Positions 35,009 to 46,900 of a stretch of DNA of 64,000 bases are shown piece after piece; the first letter of the stretch is position 1; every line of letters begins with the position of its first letter. A model generated the notes under the pieces. The model saw nothing but the letters and a program-made list of their open reading frames with translations, made no database searches and had not been told where the DNA came from. Source of the DNA: Candidula unifasciata (Eukaryota > Mollusca > Gastropoda > Stylommatophora > Geomitridae); the NCBI GenBank assembly GCA_905116865.2, contig CAJHNH020006046.1, forward strand, positions 662,926 through 726,925. Reading direction: 5' to 3'. The translations under genes were made by a program, and so were the position numbers.

Positions 35009-38000
35009 CTGAGAACAGATTGATCAAAGCAATGAGCTTCAAGATAGGGGAAAATAAACAGGTCACTAATAAATTTGTTTAAAATATATTTATCGACGTT
35101 TAAAAATTATTTTTTTTTAAAAATATATAAAGATATATGAAAGGAGTAATAAAAAAAAACATGAATGAGGTGAAGCATTAAATTGAATGCATCTCCGGGG
35201 GCCTAAATAACACACATGTATCAGGTGACTCATGCCGTGACCTTTATCACTGAGACTTAGAAAATCTGATGTTATCTTGGCTTAAAAAAAAAAAAAAAAC
35301 AGCTATTTAACGCAAAGGAAAACCCCTCTAAACGTTTTCCTATCCTGACCTCCTAAATGTTTGCGCAGGCTCGAACTCAAAACATACAATTCCTACCAAA
35401 ATAAAAGAGAGTAGTCAATCCTGCGATATGCTTGCTGGGAAGGCGGTGGGTCTATTCTTGACTTTCCCACAATGGGGACCCAGAAACCAAACAGGGAATA
35501 TTTATAATCTATTTCAGTAACATATTGTCTAATCTGCTATTTTTTTTTTTTAAATGTTACCTTTAAGAGAGTCTGCTTCTGTGTTCCCGGTCTGTGGAAA
35601 TTTTGTAGCAGGATGGGGTAAAGTTGGCATGACAATGACATCACAATCTCTGAAGACTTCTTCGTACTGAAATGACAGTTCCAGAGTGATGTTTCTTGCT
35701 TTGCAGTAGTAGTGGTTGCCATAGCGACGTGTAATAAACTCTCCAGCCATGGAGTAAAATTTGATCCCTGGAGCTAACAACTCTGCTGAAGACTGTAATC
35801 CTTGTCTCACGGCTTTTTCAAGGGTCGTGGGGTAAAACCCCTGTAAGAACTGTCCGCTTGCTGCAATACACATAGTACATTAAATCCTGTTAAAGTTATA
35901 TCACATAAATTTAGTTTACATAGACATCTTATTAATTTTAAGGAAGGAATTCGTCTACTTTTTCTTCTTAGCATTCACCAGCTGCAAACCCTGGCAGCAA
36001 GCTCTGGTTGTTTGTCGACTTCAGGACTTCGGTATTCTTCCAGAATTTGAGTTTTACAGATCAGGCTTACTTGTATGCAGACTGTTGGTTTCTTGCCACT
36101 CAGGCAGAAGCCTCCCACTTTTAAAGAAGATTTATTCGCTGTCAGCTGCCGGCGATATTGCATAATGTGAGCACTATTAACGGCCCCAAAACTCCCAGAA
36201 TTGGCCCTAACCTTAACTCACCTATGTCCCACAAAAGAGTGCAGCCCAGGTTCCACAAGTGAGTGCAGCCTAGGTCCCACGCCTGTATGGAGTTTAAGTC
36301 CCAAGACTGTATGCCAGTGCAAAACAACTGCATGTATTCCTAGCCCCTACCAGATTATGTGTTGCCTGAGGCCATTTCTTTGCTGCATGAAGCACTCCAT
36401 AATCTTCAAACCTTGTTCCACAGAGTACATCTTTAGGCGGACCAAAATGTTGAAAATCTGAGGGTGGATGGGGTAGTACAACCCAACATAATTTTATGAT
36501 TGTTTTCCGTGTTGCCAGACTTGTGTGACAGCGCACACTGTTGTGAAAGATAAGCAGATCTGCTGAATTTGATGTGTGCAAAATTTTGTGCTTCTGTCTT
36601 CATAATTAGCTTAGAAAACAATGTGGTGCATTACATTCTGAACACCCCCAGCAAAAAGAAAAAATACAGATATCTAATTTCAGCTAGTTTGGCTACTTAC
36701 AGCCCATCTGCAAAACTGTCTGGTTCCCTTGAATGGTTATAGCTGTAAGTAAGGTCAGCGCTAAAACAGAAAAAAAAAAAAAAAAAAAGAGATAGTTCTT
36801 CAATAAAAGTGACTACATATAATCTATATCATAAAACTGAAAATCCATGTAGCTGCATGTATATTTCTGTGTCACAAGAACTCCTCCCAGTGACCAGTAG
36901 AGGAGTGAAATCTGCAGATGTCATTCTGTCTGCAATGTCTAGGTTAACTGTGTTATTTGCAACAAAGTCTCTACTTATTTCTAAAAATAAATGTCACAAT
37001 CACTAAATGCTTAAATTACTATATTCCTTGAGTATCTACATTCTGGTTTACATTTCTTGAAGAGTTCAGGGTGATTTATAATGAATTATTCCAACAGTCA
37101 CTATATTGGCTATCCTCCGAACGGCCACATATTATGGCGGCCAATAACACACCCTGACAAGGCCTCAGTCACATGTAAATTGCGGACTTCCGGTGACTTA
37201 AATTGCAGACCGGAGACTATACCACCACTGTCGAGAGTATCTCCGGCGCCGAGGAGCAGGGCTAAACTAGATGGCTGGGACCCACGAGCAGCAGCTTCCA
37301 TGAGTCCCAGCAATCTAGTTTAGCCCTGCTCCGTGCGTAGTGGCGCGGAAGATGCTCTCGGCGGTGGCAGTATAGTCGCAGGAAGTCCGCAATTTACATG
37401 TGACTGAGGCCCTGTTTTTGGCCACCATAACATGTGGCCGTTATTCGGAGGATAGCCACAATATTTATAGTTTTTTCTTTTCGCTTGGATATTTTTTATA
37501 AGTTGTCTTTATGTCTAAGCCTCTTTCAAAACATTCAGAGTACTCACTGCAACAGAATATTCAGTATTCTTCTGTAGAATTACTTTCCAGAGCGCTCAAA
37601 AGAAACCTATTTTTGCCTATTTACTGATTATTCAGGATTCACAGCTGTATGTCAAAATTAGCTCTACATAAATTACAGAATGCTTTTTCTGACATCCAAT
37701 GACAGACTACAACAACATATCTCTCTGAAATATGTGACATGACATTGTACTAAATTAATCTGTTTATGTGAAATATATTAGTCTAAATAACTGAAATATT
37801 TTGACCATGTCAGTTAGTGTAATCAAGCACAATATAAATATAGGAAATTTGTTTTGATTTTTATTTTGTGCCATCTCCTTAATGAAGATTGGCTAGTGTG
37901 CATCCACTGCTGACTTTGGAAACACTACGAGGTCAGGGTGCATCCGCTGCTGACTTTGGAAACACTACATGGCCAGGGTGCATCTGCTGCTGACTTTGGA

Positions 38001-40925
38001 AACATTACGTGGTCATACCCCAATCTCTTCCACAGTGTAACTCTTGATTGTGATCTTGCCTTGGCCATAATACAATCAGTCTATGTTATTGGCTAGACTG
38101 CACAAATAATTTACAAAGTCAGCTTCAACATATGTTTAAAAAAACATCAGACATAACATGCAAATAGCAGCCATGTCATTTAACATCTGACTATTTACAA
38201 TTCAAATTGAGACATTATGGTCACATAACAACACAGTATTTCAATCAGTCAGTCAGCAAATCCTTACAAGAACGTCGCTCTCTTCATGGCTGAAAGTCTC
38301 TCTCTCTCTAGTTAATTAGCTAGCCGTGAGTGCTGTTAAGACTCTTATTCTCCTGTCATTAAAATTTTGTTAACAAAAGTATCCACCAAAAAATCTGGCC
38401 CTAACTGAGCACCACGAAACTGTTCAACGATTTCACTTCTTCACGTTCACCAGCTGTTAACTCTGGTGGAAAGTTCTGGTTGTTCATTCACTTCTGGACT
38501 GCAGTCTTGTTCCACAGATCTTGTTTTACAGATCTGACTCATTTGTTATCAGAAGCTTCCAATTAGTCGACTCTTACGAAATGCTTTTGGGTAGGCAGTG
38601 GGTCTGTTCTTGTTTTCCCTATAACAGCCACCCGGGGACAAACGATTTCACTAACCTCTTAGCCATAGGTCTCAATTTGTTAATAAAGCACGTAAAATAT
38701 GTAGACTAGAGTCAGCTTTAAATATAAACATGGATGAGGCAGACATACCATGGAGATGTAAAGGCACTGAGACACGTTTCAAAACAAAACCAGCTTGTAC
38801 AACAGTTGCCAGAAACTCTCTAACAGCTGCCTGTGTTTCCTGTGTGCACGTCTGAAACCCTTCTTGTAACACACCAATCACTTTACCAGTCATGTTTACT
38901 TCCAGCTGTGTAGCAGATCATAAAATGATAACAAGTATATAACAAAATAATTATAATATAATGTCAGCTATGTAGTTGGAATTACTTACAATAATATACT
39001 GTTAGCTGTGTAACTGATAATACTAACCATAATAATATATAGTCGCAGCAGGTGATTTAGGCCAAAGGTGTCAGGAAAAGCCGTTGTGATGTGTGTAAGA
39101 AGAAGCGCTAACAGCAGGTTTTATGAATCCTTATGCATCATAAGCTACAGATAATGGCCTATATCGGCCTAAACATGAGCTGGTAGGTCTTGGAGACGGA
39201 GGTCCCAACATAGTGTTCCAGAAATCTCCAACAGCCTAAACTCTGTGGGTAGGTGACAATGTAGATGAAAATACGTTTTAAAAATGGGTCAAAGCTTCTG
39301 GACAAATACTATACTAAATGATAAGCTCAGGTTCAAATGTCTGTCATCTGACAGTCCATATGGCTCGGTTTAAATATAATTTTTGTTTCAAATTATTTCA
39401 AGGGATGTAATAGAAGGGTTACTCAAAGGGATATACTCCAGCAAATGTAAACTTTTAGTGACTGGGATGCTAAAAATCAATACTGCTTATAAACTTGGCT
39501 CCCAATGTCACCATTCAATTTGACATTTCAGCCAGAATGGCATCTAAAAATGTTACCTGTCTACTGGCTGCCATTTGGGAGGAGTTTTCATTTCGCTGAA
39601 AGTGTACAGAGACATATGGATTCTGCATTTTATAGTGTAGATATAGCAAGGGAGTAATTAATAAATGTAAACATTATAAAGAATTCAATGAAAAACATCC
39701 TACATGACCTAGAAAATACATGTGAAAGGAGACTCATGCAATGACCGTGACCTCAATCACTAAGGTTATGGCAAACTGTATGTCAAAATGACTTTAGAAA
39801 AGCCAGGCTAGGCGCTAACAAACCCAGTGACACTAAACTATGCTTCTGAGAAACAAGTCACCACAGACATACCAGTTTTGTGGCCTTTACTGGGCTGCAG
39901 CAATAATATAAATACTGGGTTTGTGGCTTCCAGGGAGATAGATTTAAAATAAAGAAGTAAAAACTATTATCAACTGCACTTAAGATTATTCTAATTTTTC
40001 TTACCATTTTGCTGTAGTCAGGAATCTCAATAGTTATAGCCTGTCTCCCATCCAAACTATCATTACCAGCAATAACCTGAAAATACAGACACTCGCAACT
40101 GATTCAAGTGATTTTTGTTAAAGTCTACAATTAACCAATGAAAAATATAAAGGCTACCTGTGATAGCTATATTACTCTCTATTATAAACTGGTGTGAGAA
40201 ATCTCTACAAGTTTACCTTGCTATGTTCCCCTCAACAAATATCCAGAAGCAAGGATTGGAAATCTTTCAGAAGTATAGTTCGTTGTGGGGGTTCCACTGG
40301 TAAAAAAAAGGAGAGGGTCGAGGAGAACAGATTCATACAGGGTCATACAGGGATACTACCCGTGTGGATTCCGGGGCCCTATTATAGGGAAAACAACAAT
40401 AGACCCACTGCCTACCCAAAAAGCATGTCGTAAAAGTCAACTAATTAAGAGCTTCCTTCGAAGTCGAAGTACAAGGAACCAACAGTCTGCATACAAACTA
40501 GTCTGATCTGTCAAATGGATGCACACGCAACACTCAGGTTCTGGAACAGAAATGCAATCCAGAAGTGGACAAACAACCAGAACTTTCCGTTAGAGTTTAC
40601 AGCCGTTGAACAGAAAGAAGAAGAAGAAGAGGAATACAGGGAGGTGATGAGGATGAGCTGCATGTAATAGCAAAGAACAGAATGGCTTGGTGTGAGTTTG
40701 TACTCCACTAGGGAATAAAGGGCTGAAGTAGAAGAAGAAGCTGTAAACCACAACATGACATGCCATTTTAAGGGTGAATACAAAAGAAGCATTAGCATTG
40801 TGTGGTTGTCATGTTACAAATATTACAGCCTGTCTGTCTTGTTATTTATAAAATGTGAACAAAAGAATTTTTTCTATATACTTCCAATTATTTCATCTTG
40901 CTGTGAATCAAACAACAATAGGGAT

Positions 40926-40974
<49 letters not shown>

Positions 40975-43900
40975 GAAGAGAAGTAAAGTAGAAGAAGAAA
41001 AACCTTGAATATTCTGAACATTTTACCCACAAAGATGTAAATGATGAACATTTGTTTTACTTTCGGTCTTATAAACTTGCTGATAAACAACAAGAAACAG
41101 GAACACTGTTTACTGCTCAAATTTTACTACTGGTACAATGAATAATCATTCTTTCCTCTCATAATACACAATATCACTTTTATTTCTATAATCTTTTAAA
41201 CAAACAGGAACATTCCGGTACCACAATGAAAGATTAAAATATGAAATTCACCTCCAGAAACAGTGCACAGTCAGAGACATTTCTGGTTATAGGTCCAACA
41301 TGATCAACCGAAGGTTCCACTGGTACGACCCCTGTGTACGGCACGAGACCAAAAGTTGGTTTCAAGCCAACGGTTCCAGTCCATGCTGCTGGGACTCGAA
41401 CAGAACCACTTTGATCAGCTCCTATAGCTAAGTCTACTTGTCCGGTTGCCACCTTTTAGAAATTTAATGTAAAATTAAAGATGATTTAGTACAGGAATAA
41501 ACTGGAAAACTGTCACATTATATTTCTGTATTCACACAGTTAATATTTTAATGAAGAATCTACAGCCTTCATTATCTCATGATGATTCATTCATCTACCC
41601 TGGTGAATCATCTGTGCCATAAAAAAAGCCACTGGTGATAAAACAATATGTGGCTTATACTCATCACAGGCTGCACCCTCCGTGGATCAACACCCTCTGG
41701 GGATCTGTAGCCTGTAGTCCACACAACTGGCCACAATCTTCTTTTGCACGTTAGACACCTTTAACATTGTTGCATCAGGATTACTTAGCACGACAGTATA
41801 GGAAATGCACACATCAGGCAAGGCTTCCCCATTGGTCCTGATCCTGCAACAAGTGGGAACAAGGGTGGTGGACATTTTAACCCTTCTTTCAAACAGTAGG
41901 ACAATCTGTGGTCAGACATCTCAGCCTTGTCGATCAAACAATAGGACAATTTGCGGTCGGACATCTGAGCCTTTTCTGTCAAACAGTAGGACAATCTGTG
42001 ATCAGACTTTTGGTCTCGACACTCGCGCGAATGTGGCCAATGACAGTGGACATGTGAACCTTGTCTGTCCCATAGTAGATCATTTGCCACAGTAAGAAAT
42101 CTGATGGTCGGAAATTTAAAACTCTGCTGTTATGCCATGGGACCGAACCACGAGAAACCACACACAAGAGATGTTGCTTGACAGTTCTTATCGAGGTGGT
42201 CATCTCAAATGTTGCTGTCATGCCGTAGGACACTCGACTGATGGACATCTGAGCTTAATCAGCAATTTAAAGAATTTTTGGTCAACAGATGTTTGAACAC
42301 AGATTTGTCATTCAGTACGATATTCAGCCAGCATGCTTCGACCGTGTTCTAAATGCGTTTTTGATAGACATTATCATCCACGCATTAGGTGTTGGCTGAA
42401 GAAAGCTAGAGGTTTTCTAGACAATGCATCTCTGGGGGCTACCAACTCCAAGATCCTGTGTCAGCTAATTTTTCGCAAATATGACTCACTAAACCTAGCA
42501 TATGACATGTGGCAGGAGTCTTGCATAAAAATCTGTAAAACCTGGTGCATGAAAGATTTAAGGTAGAAAACAGGAACTTACCAAGACAGCAGACCCACCA
42601 CTGGAACCACCAACACGCTGCTCTGGATGTTCAGGATTGCTGATGTAACCATCTACAGCAGAAAAGCCCATAGCACCAAAGCAAAAGTCATCACAGGCAG
42701 CCTTGCCTACAATTCTCCCACCTGTAGAGAACAATTATTGTGTCTATAAACAAGAGTAACAAAATAATAAAAGAATAACAACCAGCTATAGCTTTAAACC
42801 CAAGACATCTGATTTCAGGAAAATCTTAGTCTCTGTTTATGACATGCTTGCAAAGGATGAGGCTATCTTGACCTCTTAAACCCCCCCCCCCCCCCCCAAA
42901 TGAACTGGATGACTCATACCCATTTTAGGCTAGGTTCACCTGGGAGCTGAGGTCATTGTGAGGTGTGGAGCGTGGAAAGGATCTAATTTAATGAACCACG
43001 CACTTCGGACTCGAAGCGTTCTAGGTCAGTGACAGGATTACTTATTAATTCTTATAATTTGAGTAGCTAAATTTTTGAGTAACTATAGATATGTCTTTTT
43101 ATTTATTTGTTATTTAAGTGTGAATATATAATTCTCAAGGCAGCTGACCTCATAACAGCCTCCACACTCACAGTACCCACTGACTGCTGGTTATTCACCT
43201 TATGGATGATTTAGAGGCTGGTCACCTGTAGCTAATGAAGGCTTTCTAGCTGCACTGTTCAATTTGTCACTGGGGATTGTGTTTTATTGGCAAGCTGACT
43301 AGTTGCTTTTATTTGAGTGGATTTTATTCATGGCATCTTCTGAAAGCAATTAAGAACATACCAGCATCCAGTATCCTGGTGATCACCGTGGCATCGTATT
43401 CTGGCATATATCCATCCAGAAGCTGACTTCCATTTGACATGGGCACCCCGGCTACAGCTGTGTTGTCTGTAATGGCTACAGATTTCCCAAAGAGTTTTCC
43501 GAAAGGTGCTCCAGCTATGTCACACCGCCACACCCTTTGATGAAGAATTTTGGATTTTAAAAAACAAAATACTTAGAGCATATAAATGAACAAGTCTATG
43601 ACATACAAGTAAATTAACTGTATTTAGAGCTCAAGAAGCTAATTCCATAAAGCATTGTTGCCTGATAACCAGAAAAACAAATCATCTACTAAACAAACAG
43701 AAAAAACGAACAACAACAAAATACACAGATATCTCCATGAGTGCTGAAGTATTCTCTCATAGATCACCCAAGGAGTCTCTCAGTTCAGCAAACAAATTCT
43801 GTAGTAACAGCTTGCCTGGGGTAAAAGACTCAAGCCTCTCACCAGACCTCCAATTTTGCAAACCATCCTAAGCAAGGTGTCATTTATATCACATGCCAGT

Positions 43901-46900
43901 TTTCATACTCATCAGTCCCTGCCCTTCTTTGCTGGCACTATGCTTTCCAATCTGCTGTGGCACTTGATCTGGACAGTCCATGACTCACACATCCATAGGC
44001 ATCCTGTACTTGACATGCTGATTTCCTTGTTAGTGTATAACCATATACTCTTAATGCAGTTTCATCTTTGCATTGCAATAGCCATCCTCCATTTGACATC
44101 TGTTGAGCAGTCTTCATTGCTGTTTATTATGGAGTCTGGATATGCCCAATTAGGGACATTTTCGATTTCTTAATCATTTATTGCAATTTTTAGGTGAGTT
44201 TTTTTTAAAAAGTTTATTGTGTGAGCATTATTTCTATTATCTTGAAATTCAGAATAAGATTTTGATCTCCACTACAGTTTTAAACAAACATGATTAAATG
44301 TTCTATTCCCTTTATAATGTTTGAAAGGAAGACTGTGTTGACTGCATAGGGAAGTTCTGGAATAATGTTGCCATAAATGATGAGCGGATCATAACTGTCC
44401 CAAGTTTAGACATTTTTTTTTTTTACATTTCTCATTATGCTTTCTTCCCACATACTGAATAATAGGGATGGTTATAAAATGCACCTAAGCCTCACTCTCT
44501 TTTGCACCTCAAATAAATTTGACCTTTCTCCAGCTACTCTGACAGCTGCTTGTTTATCAAACAAACTTTCAATTAAATTATGTACCACATGTGTTGGAAA
44601 CCCCATTTTCTCATAATACTCAACAATTTTTGATGCTGGGCAAACTGAAGGCCGTGTACAATTCATCAAAGAAGCATGGCGATCTATACAGTATTCTCTA
44701 CCTTATTCTTTTATTCTCATATTAAAGATGTGATCCCTAGTTTCTCTGCCCTGTCTGAAACATACCTGTGCTTCGTGTAGCTGAGATTGAGGGGGGGGGG
44801 GGGGGGGGGGGGGGGGGGCCTTCAAACAATTTTGAAACTAAGGGCATTTGTACTTGTAATCACCATTCAAACAAAGTTTAAGCGTCATCATAAATAAAAT
44901 ATTTTTTTTAAAACTATGTATAAAACACACAAGTCAAAGATGTTTTCATTTTCATGAGCAGTCTGCACATCTACCATTAGGTTAGTTGCATATCCTTTAC
45001 AGGACGTTGCAGAACCAACCCCAGCAGCCCCTGGCTGTTGTGTGGTTTCTCTAGACAAATTTACATCCAGTAGTTTGCCATTGCTTTCTGGACGGTCGGC
45101 TTCTTGATACCACTGTCAAAACCAACACAAAGCGCATGGCCTGCAGCTGGCACCCCGTCATTACGAAGCGTTCGCCATCGACTTAGCCACAGAGCTGACT
45201 ACATCTACTATTAACAGGATAACGTATGTAATTCATCACAAGATTCTGACCAAAACATATCTGTATACTTTTTTTTTTAACCAAATGACTGATAGCACAA
45301 GTGTAATCCACATTTTTAAAGTAAACATTTAACTCATTCACCATACAATTTGGTAGTGTTATTTTTGAAAAATGATGTAAACTCTTCAGTGTGCATCCAT
45401 TTTAGTGATATGAAAATAATATTATTGTTCCAAAGAAAAGATTGTATAAAGTTGACTATACTAAGTTTGGTATTATGGTGTTAGTAATGGCAAGCAACAA
45501 CCTCAATGTGTTGTCTGCCTTTGTTTTCTCTGTAATGATGCAGAGAGACTTGTTTATTTAGAAAGGCTTTCAAATGCTGTGCATCCAGAGTTAGTAAATA
45601 AACCTGCAGAATATTTTGCTTGTAAACTAAACCTCCTGAAGCGGACAAAACTGGATTCAACCAGTACTTTCAGTCAACAGAATAAAAAGATATTGAAGCA
45701 TCATATGAACTGGTCTTACTAGGCAGCGAAAGCCCAAACAATTGGAGAAATGCTCGTTAACCCTTTCATTTTATTAGCTGCTAATATTGCTTGGGTGATG
45801 CATGTCACGAAAATCTATCAAAAATAAATATCTTTTCCTGACAGCACTGTGGACTGTACGATAAATGACCTTGCGGAAGACAGTAAAACAAGTTATTTGA
45901 AACCTGAGACTGGCCCCCCTTTTTTTCAATCCAATTTAATGAAACCATTGATTTAGCGCAGTGCTGCCAATTACTAGTGGTGTTGTCGTTTTGTGGACAA
46001 ATTAATAAAAAATAAGAAATGCTTTTCTCCAAATGTTTACAAACAACATCAAAAGCCTACAGCGTGTTTGTTACCAGGGCAGCTGCAGTGTCAGCATCAT
46101 ATCAGACAATGGCAGAACGCTAAGATTTCTTGAAGCCGCCACGATTCGTTACCTCGGCCCTGAACTTTGTAAACAAGAAAGATATGATTCTGACACTGCG
46201 CTGCCCTGGTAAAACAGGCAGCTGCGTTTGACTGTTGTTGAACTTGTACTTCAATTATAAAGGATTTGCATATTTGTTACATTCATTTATGTATTGTTAC
46301 TGTAGTACGCACCTGACAAGATACAGCAAAAAAATGCCAGGCAATAAATTGTGCAATCTACTTTTTGCGTTTTTTTTCTTCTAAAATAAAAAAAAAAAAA
46401 AAAAAACAACCTCGCCATTACATGGTTTAAATTGTGGACCGTTTAAAAAAAAAAAAACTGTTTATAACTAATAACCTACCAGGCATTGCCAAATCTGTCC
46501 TCAGGTTTTGGTCTGTATCCTGGAATACGAGGGTACTTGACTTCAGGTACCAGGTCACACATTGTGTCCAGTGACTTTAAGGTATCAAAGGTTTCATTCA
46601 CGCTTTCTGTGTGATAAAGTTTCAGATAACTTCAATTTATGCAATAACATTCAACAATATAATTCTCTTGTGTGGGTTCAGGGGACCCATTGTAAAGGGA
46701 AAGAATAACAGACGCGCTGTCTCCCAACAAACATGTTGTAAACATCAAATTATTAGTGGTGTTTCCTTCAGAGTTAGAGGGCATCTGCCTCAGAGGTAAC
46801 AGAAACCAACAGTCTGCACATAAATAAGCCAGATCTGTAAACATGGATGTGCACACAAAACTCAGGTTTTGGAACAAGAAAATCCAGAAGTAGACGAACT

